A stretch of DNA of 64,000 nucleotides from an uncultured Bacilli bacterium (GTDB lineage Bacteria > Bacillota_I > Bacilli_A > RF39 > UBA660). The position numbers and the translations under genes are program-made. The notes beneath the pieces were generated by a model. It had not been told where the DNA came from and searched no databases. It saw only the letters and a list, made by a program, of their open reading frames with translations. Shown here piece after piece: positions 35,521-43,854 of the stretch. The stretch covers positions 9,314 to 73,313 of the forward strand of contig CAJUKB010000006.1 of the NCBI GenBank assembly GCA_910587325.1. The letters are read 5' to 3'. Each line of letters begins with the position of its first letter. Within the stretch, counting starts at the first letter, position 1.

Positions 35521-35547
35521 ACTATACATAAGGAAACCTTTCACCTC
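35521..35547. other. attR: right attachment site of the ICE
   Basis: ACTATACATAAGG (35521-35533), 8-base spacer, core CACCTC (35542-35547), mirror image of attL. Beyond the core the amidase gene resumes in frame. Confidence 0.85.
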
Positions 35548-35815
35548 CTGCATTTATATGATTAGACACAAGAATCACATCATTACCCTTTCCATAAAAA
35601 CTCTGTGCTCTACCTGGTCTAACATCAGGAGATAAAGTTTCATCTGTAGTTCTTGTCATACTATTTTCGATTCCTAAATCATCCAAACGATTATGAATAT
35701 ATTCACTTATCTTTAATGTATATTCTTTTTCTGTTATTCCATTTGCAATAGTCCCAGGATCAGTACCACCATGACCAGAATCTATTACCACTTTTTTTGT
35801 AGCTCTTATTGACAT
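35522..35815 (-). pseudogene. N-acetylmuramoyl-L-alanine amidase, 5' part (split by the ICE)
   Basis: N-terminal 91 residues of an Amidase_3 domain: zinc ligands H15 (DSGHGGTDPG), E29 (ITEKEY) and H86 (SNHINAGG) are all here; the last catalytic Glu is in the other part at 775-1706. After the element core the frame runs into ERFPYV and a stop made by ICE sequence. The start at 35815 is set by GAGGTG 7 bases upstream; an in-frame ATG at 35851 has no site. The split must remove activity of the amidase while the element is integrated. Confidence 0.9.
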
Positions 35816-35939
35816 GTTTTTCACCTCTACTATAAAATATGTTAAAAGCACATTTTTGGTTAAAAGTAATAATAAATCCTAATAATAGTCTTTTCTTTCT
35901 TGATGTGAATTATCTATTTTTAATTTCTCTTCAAATTTA

Positions 35940-36405
35940 ATTTATTTATGTCACATAATTCAAGATAAAATACAACATAAGTTTGTCAAAAACTTTTTAA
36001 TACCAGAATACAATATGGACAAAATAATGGAATTTTGGTATTCTAAAAATGAAAAAGAGATTGAGAAATATAAATATTTAATTATGTTAGACTTAGGTTT
36101 AGAAGATCTAGAGAAATTAAGTAAAAAAGATAAAGTAGTGGAGGAACACAAAATGGATGTAGAAATCATTAATCGAGATGTAAGATTTAGAGAATATATG
36201 ATTGAAGAGGAAAACAAGAGAAAATGTTATAATTCTGATATTTCCATTGCGAAAGAAGAAGGATTACAAAAGGGTATGAAAGAACAAGCATAAAAATCGC
36301 TAAGAATTTACTACAACTAGAAATAAATACTCTTGAAAAAATTGCAAAAGCAACAGAATTATTTTTAGAAGAAGTACAAAATTTACAAAAGATTGAACTA
36401 GAATA
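35940..36405 (+). pseudogene. Remnant of a PD-(D/E)XK nuclease-family transposase (Rpn-like)
   Basis: C-terminal part only. EKLSKKDKVVEEHKMDVEI and NRDVRFREYMIEEENKRKCYNSDISIAKEEGLQKGMKE match the tail of Rpn/PD-(D/E)XK transposase-type proteins. After KEQA the frame meets a TAA; shifting frame continues IKIAKNLLQLEINTLEKIAKATELFLEEV, the usual end of the family, to a stop at 36405. No nuclease domain remains. A decayed mobile gene beside the ICE. Confidence 0.7.
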
Positions 36406-36486
36406 AAAGCAAAAAATTCTAGTTTTTATTTACTATAAAGCATAAAAATTTATTCTTCTTATCATACTAAAAAAAGGTGAATTTCT

Positions 36487-38424
36487 ATGCGTAAGATTCG
36501 TTTTTTATTTAAATTTAGTATTTTTATGTTTGTAGCTTTTTTAATTGTAATGGTTGGTTTATATACCTATGCTTATTTTAGTCCTAAATTAGAACTTACA
36601 AGCATTGGACAAATGTATATTTATGACAAAGATTCACAACTTGTTTATCAAGGAAGTGGTAGTAGTGAATGGGTAAACCTAGAGGATATCTCTCCTTATT
36701 TAATTGATGCCGTTATTAATGTTGAAGATAAAAATTTTTATAAACACCAAGGATTTGATTATTTACGTATTGCAAAAGCTATGCTATTAAATATAAAAAA
36801 TAAAAGTATTGTACAAGGAGCTAGTACGATAAGCCAACAATATATTAAAAATATGTATTTGGATTTTGATCAAACATGGCGAAGAAAAATAGAAGAAGCA
36901 TTCTTAACTTTAGAACTAGAAGTACATTACGATAAAGATGAAATATTGGAAGGGTACTTGAATACTATTAATTTTGGTGCAGGAAATTATGGTGTTCTAA
37001 ATGCAAGCAAGTATTACTTTAATAAAGATGCAAATGAACTTTCTCTAGAAGAAGCCATAATGCTTGCAGGTATTCCAAAAAATCCTAGTAACTATAATCC
37101 TGTCAACCATTATGATAAATGTATTGAGAGAGCAAAAATAGTTGCTTTATCTATGTATAATAATAATGTACTTGATGCAGAAACATATAACAATTTATTT
37201 AAAGAACCAATTGAAATATATGGAAAGCGAGAAACAAATAATTTGCAGATGTTAATGTATTATCAAGATGCGGTATTAAAAGAATTAGAAACATTACCTG
37301 GAATTCCTACTTCCTTACTTGATTCGGGAAGTTTAAAAATCTATACAAGTTTGGATATGCTTGCCCAAACGAAATTAGAAAGTGAAATACTTGAAAATGT
37401 TACCGATGAAAATTTACAAATAGCAAGTATTTTAGTTGACCCAGAAAGTGGGGCAGTAAGAGCATTAACAGGGGGAAAGAATTATGCAGAAAGTCAATTT
37501 AATCGTGCTTTACAAGCCAAAAGACAAGTAGGATCTACGATGAAACCATTTTTGTATTATGCAGCTTTAGAAAATGGAATGACGTCTTCTACCACTTTTG
37601 CAAGTGAACCTACCAATTTTGTTTTTTCTAATAACCAAGTGTATAGTCCTAATAATTTTAATAATATTTATGCCAATAAAGACATTACTATGGCGGCTGC
37701 TCTTGCCTATTCTGATAATATTTATGCTGTAAAAACACATTTATTTTTAGGAGAAGAAACACTTGTAGAAACCGCAGAAAAGATGGGAATAACTGAAGAA
37801 TTAACTCCTAATCCCTCTTTAGCCTTAGGGACAAGTGAAATGACAATGCTTAACTTTGCAAATGGTTATACGACACTCGCAAATGGAGGATATCTAACGG
37901 ATAATTATTTTATAGAAAGAGTAGAGGACTTAAACGGACACGTATTGTATGAACATAAGAACAAGAAAAAAATGGTTTTAAATTCTAATTATGTTTATAT
38001 ATTAAATGAAATGTTATCAAATACTAGTAATGCTAAATTTCAAAGTTATACTTCTCCAACTGCTTTATCGATTGCTTCTAAAATGAGTAAAAAATACGCC
38101 TTAAAAACAGGGACTACCAAAACAGACTATTGGACGGTTGGCTATAATAAAGATGCACTTTTAATGATATGGCTTGGATATGATGATGCAAGTGAAATTG
38201 AGAGTGTTGCAAGTAGATGGGCTAAGAATATTTGGGTGAATACGATTGAAGATTATTTAAAAGAGAAAGAGGATAATTGGTATGAAACACCTAGTAATAT
38301 TGTAGGAATACTACAAGACCCTGTTACAGGTAAACCGGTAACAAATGGCAGCGCAAGTGTATTTTATTATGTGAAGGGTAGCGAAGGAAATTCTATAAGT
38401 CCTGATGTGAAGGCTACGGAATAA
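36487..38424 (+). CDS. Class A penicillin-binding protein
   Basis: 645 residues. N-terminal membrane span (FSIFMFVAFLIVMVGLYTYAYF), glycosyltransferase 51 domain with VEDKNFYKHQGFD (E80) and QGASTISQQYIKN, then a transpeptidase domain with STMK (Ser350), SDN (about 409) and KTGTTKTD. It polymerises and cross-links peptidoglycan at the outer membrane face. The C-terminus is short, without PASTA or FN3 domains. AAGGTG site before the ATG. Confidence 0.95.
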   Translation: MRKIRFLFKFSIFMFVAFLIVMVGLYTYAYFSPKLELTSIGQMYIYDKDSQLVYQGSGSSEWVNLEDISPYLIDAVINVEDKNFYKHQGFDYLRIAKAMLLNIKNKSIVQGASTISQQYIKNMYLDFDQTWRRKIEEAFLTLELEVHYDKDEILEGYLNTINFGAGNYGVLNASKYYFNKDANELSLEEAIMLAGIPKNPSNYNPVNHYDKCIERAKIVALSMYNNNVLDAETYNNLFKEPIEIYGKRETNNLQMLMYYQDAVLKELETLPGIPTSLLDSGSLKIYTSLDMLAQTKLESEILENVTDENLQIASILVDPESGAVRALTGGKNYAESQFNRALQAKRQVGSTMKPFLYYAALENGMTSSTTFASEPTNFVFSNNQVYSPNNFNNIYANKDITMAAALAYSDNIYAVKTHLFLGEETLVETAEKMGITEELTPNPSLALGTSEMTMLNFANGYTTLANGGYLTDNYFIERVEDLNGHVLYEHKNKKKMVLNSNYVYILNEMLSNTSNAKFQSYTSPTALSIASKMSKKYALKTGTTKTDYWTVGYNKDALLMIWLGYDDASEIESVASRWAKNIWVNTIEDYLKEKEDNWYETPSNIVGILQDPVTGKPVTNGSASVFYYVKGSEGNSISPDVKATE

Positions 38425-38426
38425 AA

Positions 38427-38460
38427 AGACTCTAACATTTTTGTGTGCTAGAGTTTTTTA
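38427..38460. terminator. Bidirectional terminator
   Basis: GACTCTA and TAGAGT arms with an A run and a T run on the outer sides; it ends the PBP gene rightward and the 127-residue gene leftward. Confidence 0.7.
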
Positions 38461-38815
38461 CTAAATTTCTTTTGGGATTATTATCTATAGTTTGTCCTAA
38501 TTTTTCGTTTATTATTTTTTCAAAATATAAATATTCTTCTGTTTGATTCATATTACTACCTGATTCTTTTATTGCTTCACATCTTCTTTTTATAAATTCT
38601 AAATAATCATCAAAGTCTCCAAATTTATTATATTTACAATCTATAATATCATCTAAGATTTCGTAATTATAATAGGCAAAAAAGGCACACATTCTTAAAT
38701 TATCCCTTGTACTTTGATCTTTATTGCCAAATTCAATAGCCCAAAAAATTTGGTTATCTATTTCTTTTAAAATTTGTCTTCTATTTTGTGATTGGCTTTT
38801 ACTAAAACTTTCCAT
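38432..38815 (-). CDS. Hypothetical protein (127 aa)
   Basis: Starts MESFSKSQSQNRRQILKEID with GAGGAAAC upstream. Helical and mixed-charge; no family recognised. Its end overlaps the PBP terminator. Chromosomal. Confidence 0.5.
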   Translation of the reverse strand: MESFSKSQSQNRRQILKEIDNQIFWAIEFGNKDQSTRDNLRMCAFFAYYNYEILDDIIDCKYNKFGDFDDYLEFIKRRCEAIKESGSNMNQTEEYLYFEKIINEKLGQTIDNNPKRNLVKNSSTQKC

Positions 38816-38936
38816 ACCAGTTTCCTCTTTTCAAATTTAATTTATTTTAAAATAGATTTTTTTATTTTTCAACTTCTTTTTTCACATTTACCATATATTT
38901 TAAATATTTATCCATTATTTATAAGCGAAAAGAAAT

Positions 38937-39737
38937 TTATTTTTTCAATTTCTTTATATATTCAATTGCAGGCATACTATGTTGAAAAAAGGGAAGTCCA
39001 TATTGACTACATAATATTTGTATTTTTTCTAACTCTCTAGTTACATCAACATATTGAACAGATAAATCATTTTCTAAACATTCCATCAATGGAGCTCGTT
39101 GATATTCATAAGTAGTGGGAAAAGTTTTTAATCTTTTTAATATAGAGTTATCCACAATAATGCCACTCGATAAAACTAAGGTTGTATAATCTTTGCATCT
39201 CTTTATAATTTCTAATGGTTCTTCAATTGAAATAAATTCATTTGGACATAGTGGTTTTATTGTTAAAAAAGTAATAATGTTTTTTAGGTAAACTTCCGAT
39301 AAAAATTCCATTCTTTGATAAGGTGTAGGTATTAAGGGATTATTTTCTAATTTTTGATAGGATTTCAAAGCAGGAATAGAAATACAAAAGAATAAATATT
39401 TTCCTTCTTCTTTCATTCTAGAATTAAGTTCAGCTAAACGATTTAATTCCTCTTGATTAAATATATTTCGAGTTGTCATTAATATATTACAATGATAAGC
39501 TTCAAAAATTTTTTCAGCTAATTCTAAGCCTTGGTTTGGTTCAAAAAAGTTTTCTTTATGTCCTGAAATATAAATAACATTAGGATTTTTTTCTTGTAAA
39601 CTACTAACTATTTTTGGTATAGAATCTTCTCCTTTTATTTGGTAATTTGGATTAAACGTATAACAATGTAAGCAAGCATATGGGCACGTGCCTGAAAAGG
39701 AGGCAAACTCTCTTTTATAAAGATTTTCTTTATTCAT
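38937..39737 (-). CDS. Radical SAM protein, SPL-like
   Basis: 266 residues. CPYACLHC gives the CxxxCxxC iron-sulphur cluster (C18, C22, C25). The remaining barrel has IYISGHKENFFEPNQGLELAEKI and MTTRNIFNQEELNRL, in the style of spore photoproduct lyase-like and other small radical SAM enzymes that lack an extra cluster. Substrate unknown. AAGGG-type site precedes the ATG. It lies just downstream of the dehydrogenase gene and may be cotranscribed with it. Confidence 0.8.
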   Translation of the reverse strand: MNKENLYKREFASFSGTCPYACLHCYTFNPNYQIKGEDSIPKIVSSLQEKNPNVIYISGHKENFFEPNQGLELAEKIFEAYHCNILMTTRNIFNQEELNRLAELNSRMKEEGKYLFFCISIPALKSYQKLENNPLIPTPYQRMEFLSEVYLKNIITFLTIKPLCPNEFISIEEPLEIIKRCKDYTTLVLSSGIIVDNSILKRLKTFPTTYEYQRAPLMECLENDLSVQYVDVTRELEKIQILCSQYGLPFFQHSMPAIEYIKKLKK

Positions 39738-39761
39738 ACCAAAACCCTTTCTTTATATTTT

Positions 39762-40727
39762 TTATTTGTTAACTATACCTTTACAAGGTTCATTATTAAA
39801 TATTTGTATTAAATTTTCAATACACATTTTTTCAACTCTTTTTGTACCTTCTAATGCATTATGTCCAGTGTGAGGTGTTAAAATAAATTTTCCTGTTGGT
39901 AAAGTTAAAAGTTTTGCTTCTTCGGTTGTTAAATCAACAGGCTCTTGATAAAAGCCATCGAAAGCACATCCTGCAATTTGATTAGTTTTTAAACAATTAT
40001 ATAGAGCATTAGCATCTACAATTTCCGCTCTTGCCGTATTAATAAAATAAGCACTTTTTTTCATTAAAGATAATTCATTTTCTCCAATTAAATTTTTGGT
40101 TTCAATATTTAAAGGTAAATGAAGAGATACAATATCAGAATTTCTAAATATTTCTTCTAAAGAAACTTTCCTCGCATTGTATTTGTTTGCGATTTCGGAT
40201 TTGTCTTCTTTATCATAATATAAAATTTCTGCATGAAAAGCATTATACATAATTTCAGCAAAATATGTTCCAATATGTCCTAGTCCAATTATTCCAATAA
40301 CTTTATCTTTTAAGTCAAAAAATTTTTTTTCTTCCCATTTTCCATTTTTAGTTTCTTCATGATGTTGTAATAACTTTTGATTAAGAGTAAATATAAGTCC
40401 TAGAGTGAATTCTGCTACAGAGTAAGAATTTACTTTTGGAGTATTTGCAACTATTTTCTCATATTTTTGAGCAACTTCAGTATCTATACATTTTGCATAG
40501 CCTATTCCAAAAAATTGAATTACTTTTAATTTTTCACATTTACTTAAAACTTCTTCCGTATATTTTTCTTCTCCATTTACAATAACGGCATCACAATCTT
40601 GCAATACTTCTATTAATTTTTCTTGTGTAAGATTTGGAGAAGTTGGTATGATTTCTAAATTTTTTTCTTTTAATTTTTCTATTTTTTCTTCATTAAACGT
40701 ACAGCCTGTAAATAAAACTTTTATCAT
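39762..40727 (-). CDS. D-2-hydroxyacid dehydrogenase
   Basis: 321 residues. Rossmann motif GIIGLGHIGTYFAE (GxGxxG), Arg in NTARAEIVDANAL and His in TPHTGHN, all typical of D-isomer specific 2-hydroxyacid dehydrogenases (lactate/glycerate/phosphoglycerate type). It reduces a 2-oxoacid with NADH in the cytosol; exact substrate cannot be told. Start at 40727 was taken because GAAGG stands 7 bases in front; a longer reading to 40769 lacks a site. Confidence 0.88.
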   Translation of the reverse strand: MIKVLFTGCTFNEEKIEKLKEKNLEIIPTSPNLTQEKLIEVLQDCDAVIVNGEEKYTEEVLSKCEKLKVIQFFGIGYAKCIDTEVAQKYEKIVANTPKVNSYSVAEFTLGLIFTLNQKLLQHHEETKNGKWEEKKFFDLKDKVIGIIGLGHIGTYFAEIMYNAFHAEILYYDKEDKSEIANKYNARKVSLEEIFRNSDIVSLHLPLNIETKNLIGENELSLMKKSAYFINTARAEIVDANALYNCLKTNQIAGCAFDGFYQEPVDLTTEEAKLLTLPTGKFILTPHTGHNALEGTKRVEKMCIENLIQIFNNEPCKGIVNK

Positions 40728-40807
40728 TCCTTTGCCTTCTTTCTTATTCATTTTAACATATATTTTCAATACTTATCCACTTATTTTGACATGTTTTGTC
40801 GAATTGC

Positions 40808-40990
40808 TTGTAATCTATTTTTTTTACATTATAATAGCAACTCGTGTTACCGAATTAATATTGCTTACTTTCATTTCAAGTAGTACAGGGGGTATGAAAA
40901 CAATGAAGGTTATGAACAAAGAGTAATCTTTAAGTAATAATAATTGTATTTGGTTGATTCAAAAAAAAGCATTATCTAATTTGATAACAC
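40808..40990 (+). ncRNA. Degenerate copy of the candidate type I toxin RNA
   Basis: TTGTAA (40808-40813), 16 bases, TATAAT (40830-40835), then AGCAACTCGTGTTACC exactly as in the intact copy at 41608. The 5' arm (40844-40864) can pair with a 3' arm (40969-40990) next to a T run. The peptide frame has decayed to ATGAACAAAGAGTAA (MNKE), so only the RNA shell is left. The arms differ from those of the other copy by paired changes. Confidence 0.5.
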
Positions 40991-41000
40991 TTTTTTTGTT

Positions 41001-41507
41001 TTATAAATTTAAACTTCTTTGTTGATTTTTAGTTTTATTTAATTTATTTTGAACATCAGTTAATTCATTTACTATATTTACTAAAATATCCAATTCACTT
41101 TGATTTAATTTAGTTATAAAGATTTTTTCTATATTAGAATACTTATCAATAATATAATTTAACCAATTTCTAAATTTTTCTTCCATTTGGTTATCTAAAT
41201 CTTGTTCTATTTCTTCTTCAGAGCTTTCTAAATATTCTAATAAACCCTCTGTTGTAGGAGTAGGTTCTCCATCAATTTCACAATTATGTAAATATCTTAA
41301 ATAGGGGTCACTCAGTGTAATAAAAGCTTTTGTAGTAATTTCTAAGTCTTTTGGTTTATATTTCTTTTCTACTTTAATTAAAGATTGTTCTATTTTCATA
41401 AATTTGGAACAAAAAGCTATTTTTATTTTACTCATAGGTGAATTCATTGGTATTTCTAAATACTCCCAATAATTGATAAATTCTTGATTTTCATTATTTT
41501 TTTCCAT
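41001..41507 (-). CDS. Degenerate J-domain-like protein (168 aa)
   Basis: INYWEYLEIPMNSPMSKIKIAFCSKF and KAFITLSDPYLRYLHN resemble the first and last helices of a DnaJ domain, but the HPD loop is absent, so it cannot stimulate DnaK in the normal way. The rest is acidic coiled coil (EYLESSEEEIEQDLDNQMEE). AAGGAG stands 9 bases before the ATG at 41507. It lies between the two toxin-like RNA loci. Function unknown. Confidence 0.55.
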   Translation of the reverse strand: MEKNNENQEFINYWEYLEIPMNSPMSKIKIAFCSKFMKIEQSLIKVEKKYKPKDLEITTKAFITLSDPYLRYLHNCEIDGEPTPTTEGLLEYLESSEEEIEQDLDNQMEEKFRNWLNYIIDKYSNIEKIFITKLNQSELDILVNIVNELTDVQNKLNKTKNQQRSLNL

Positions 41508-41607
41508 ATACAAAATCTCCTTAAGTTTGCTTTATATTACCTAATTAAGTTCAAAAAAGCAAGTACATTAATTTCTAATCATATTTTGGTATGTTTTGTC
41601 GAAATGA

Positions 41608-41635
41608 TTGCAAATTAAATTTAAAACTATATAAT
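41608..41635 (+). promoter_or_regulatory. Promoter of the candidate toxin RNA
   Basis: TTGCAA (41608-41613), 16-base spacer, TATAAT (41630-41635). The same layout and the preceding motif TTTTGTCGAA are repeated at 40790-40835. The transcript should start about AACTCGTG. Confidence 0.65.
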
Positions 41636-41639
41636 AGCA

Positions 41640-41940
41640 ACTCGTGTTACCAAAGAGTAGCGCCTTACTACTTTAAATTCTACAAGTACAAACATCAAGA
41701 TTTTTTTAATCAGGGGGGTTTGGAAAGTAGGAGGTGAAGAAGTTATGAACAAAGAACATATGCAAAAAATTGTATACATTCTTTTAGTAATTATATTTAT
41801 GTTAATTGTTGCATTGCTTCGACTAATATAAAAAACAGACGATAACCAAACACCTAGATTATACTTGATATTCGGTATAGCGTCTATACAAACAAAATTG
41901 TAAGGCGTTATCTACTTGGTAACACTTACATTTATATTTT
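41640..41940 (+). ncRNA. Toxin messenger with pairing 5' and 3' ends
   Basis: The 5' segment 41644-41668 is complementary to 41900-41925 (outer 10 and inner 8 base pairs, with a short mismatched middle). Such end-to-end folding keeps type I toxin messages silent until processing. A long leader of about 100 bases precedes the peptide gene. An antisense RNA is expected but I could place only a weak candidate (TATAAT-like on the minus strand near 41855-41865). Confidence 0.5.
41745..41831 (+). CDS. 28-residue hydrophobic peptide, candidate type I toxin
   Basis: The peptide starts MNKEHMQKIVYILLVIIFML and ends IVALLRLI: a short polar head, one membrane span of about 20 residues and a single Arg near the end, the form of membrane-damaging type I toxins. 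A strong GGAGGTG site lies 9 bases upstream of the ATG. It sits in the middle of an RNA with complementary ends, and a decayed relative is 800 bases away. I do not recognise the family by name. Confidence 0.55.
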   Translation: MNKEHMQKIVYILLVIIFMLIVALLRLI

Positions 41941-41968
41941 ACTAAACATTAGCTTAATATACAATACA
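41832..41968. other. Gap between the toxin gene and parB/noc
   Basis: Contains a minus-strand hairpin with AGACG and CGTCT arms (41835-41886) and a T run, a likely terminator of parB/noc, and the 3' arm of the toxin RNA (41900-41925). No other gene seen. Confidence 0.4.
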
Positions 41969-43820
41969 TTATTTATTATTTTTATCAATTTTAATAGTAA
42001 TATGATAGATATCTTCTAAATCCGCTTCTTCGCATTCTACTACAAATCCACGTCTTTCTAAGTCAACTATTGTATCTCTTACTACATTAATTGCTGTTTT
42101 TAAATCACGTCCAGCTAGTTCTTCTTGTCTTTGTTGATAATCAGGTTCTAAAGTAACAATACTATCAAGAGGGTCTACTAAAGGTTCTTCGATAACAGGT
42201 TCTACTTCTTCTATAGTGTTGTTGATAATTGGAGTTTCAACAGGAGTACTTGCTTCTTCATCATCTTCATCACTATTAAAGAATATAGATTTAAAAGGTT
42301 TTAACTCTTCAGTTGTTGGTTCTTCCACAATTTGGTCGTTAGTTATTTCTACAATCGGTTCTTCTATAATAGAAGTATTTAAACTTTCTTCTTGTGGTGC
42401 TACTACTAGATTTGGTTCTGTAGCTTGTTCTTCAATAACAATAGGAGTTTCTGTAGAAATTGGTTCTATAATTGGGGATGTTACTTCTTGATTTTCTTCT
42501 ATTACAGGAACATTATTCTCTTCTTTTTTTGGTTCTTCCATATAAATTGGTTCAATTAAAGATTCTAAAGAAATTTCTTCATTTACATTTTCAACTGGTG
42601 TAGTTTCTTCTATAGAAGTTGTTTTTTCATCTAGTGTACTTTCTTTTTCTGCTTCTACTTGCGGTTGTTCTAGAGTAGTTGGAATTACAGATTCTAAAAT
42701 GGTAGAAGTTTTTTCTTGTGGTTCGACGATTTGTTCTGTTAAATTTGTTTCTTTTACTTCGGGATTCAATTCTTCTAGTAATTCTATAGTATCAAAATCA
42801 TTGTTTGTTTCTTCTACAATAGGTTTTACTTCTTCTATAATAGGAATTTCTGTCATGTTTTCTAAAGAAGGAGTAGTTGATTGTTCTTCTTTTTGGCTTT
42901 CCATTTCTTTTGATTCATTTGTACTTTCTTCAATACTTGGTTCTAGAATAGGAGTAGAAGTGAAAGTATTTAAGATTTCCTCCGGCTCTATAACACTCAT
43001 ATTGGCTTGTTCATCTTCTAAAAAGTTAAAGAATTTATTAGGAGATTTTACAGGTTCTTTTGTTTCTTCTAGTGGTATTCCACCTTCAGGTATTAACATA
43101 CTAGCAACATCATGAGGAGCACGTTCTACATGAATATCTTCTGCGTGTGTTACAATTTCATCTAAATTTGGATTGATGTTTACAAGAGGAATTCCTTCTT
43201 CTTCCTCTCCACCATTTTCTTGTAGTTTTTTAAGTTCTAAATCAAGTTGTCTTACGGTTAATCTTTCTTCCATAACACGTTTTAACCATTTCTTTTGGTC
43301 TTCATGAGATTCTAAAGTAAGAAGTGCTCTTGCATGTCTTTCACTAATTTTTTCGTTTAATAATGCTTCTTGTACTTCTTCATCTAAATTTAAAAGACGA
43401 AGTTTATTGGCAATAGAACTTTGAGAAACTCCCATTTTATTTGCAAGTTGTTCTTGCGTTAAATAGCCTCTATCTAATAAATTTTTATAAGATTTTGCTT
43501 CTTCTATTGCGGTTAAATTTCTTCTTTGAATATTTTCCACTAGAGCCACCTCTGCACTTTTATTATCATCAATATCGGAGATGATTACCGGCACTTTTGC
43601 AAGTCCTGCCATAGTAGATGCTTTGTATCTTCTCTCACCTGCAATAATTTCGTATTTATCTCCTAATTGTCTTACTACAAGGGGTTGAATAATCCCATGT
43701 TGTTTAATTGATTCTGCAAGTTCATTGATTCCTTCTTCATTGAATGCAAGTCGTGGTTGAAAACGATTGGGAATAATATCCTCAATCGGTACTTCTAGAA
43801 TATTTTTATCGATATTCATA
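41969..43820 (-). CDS. ParB/Noc-family protein with a long acidic insert
   Basis: 616 residues, about twice the family's usual length. Residues 1-205 are a normal ParB/Noc core: IAGERRYKAS (CTP-binding, about 59-68), LVENIQRRNLTAIEEA, and HTH LTQEQLANKMGVSQSSIANKL. Then about 350 residues of Glu/Pro/Thr/Ile-rich, disordered sequence (PIIEE, PVIEEN and similar), and a conserved-looking tail of about 55 residues (ATINVVRD-like and FVVECEEADLEDIYHI). Next to rsmG, the position of noc in Bacillus; a parS-like palindrome at 63671 suggests ParB-type binding. Start 43820 follows AGGGG. No parA is in the window. Confidence 0.85.
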
Positions 43821-43854
43821 CTAATCAGCCCCTTTAGCCTATTATTACTATACA

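Larger units (their letters stand above)
1701..35547. mobile_element. Integrative conjugative element, about 33.8 kb, inserted in the LysM amidase gene
   Basis: Ends are defined by a 6-bp direct repeat CACCTC (1701-1706 and 35542-35547). Inside each copy, after exactly 8 bases, lies one arm of a perfect 13-bp inverted repeat (1715-1727 and 35521-35533). A large serine recombinase gene ends only 4 bases inside the left repeat arm. The element has a relaxase, coupling protein, VirB4, VirB6-like and pilin-like genes, ssb, a replication-initiator-like gene, ParB, a sortase/adhesin pair and defence cargo. Nearly all genes run leftward. Deleting the element with one core copy restores an uninterrupted amidase gene, which fixes the boundaries. 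Confidence 0.92.

Noticed and set aside
39683..39692. GGGCACGTGCC as another parS site
   Set aside because: Only the CACGTG centre matches; flanking bases do not fit parS and it lies inside the radical SAM coding region.
40790..41640. Direct repeats around the J-like gene suggesting an insertion unit
   Set aside because: The similarity is limited to the RNA loci themselves; there are no transposase genes, inverted ends or target duplications, so two paralogous RNA genes explain it better.
41640..41668. The CTCGTGTTACC leader as a riboswitch or T-box
   Set aside because: No T-box sequence or known riboswitch core was seen, and the complementary 3' end with a membrane peptide fits a type I toxin message better.
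42216..43115. Rightward open frames opposite the ParB/Noc gene
   Set aside because: They are shadows of the Glu-rich repeat region read from the other strand; no ribosome sites and the composition mirrors the leftward gene.
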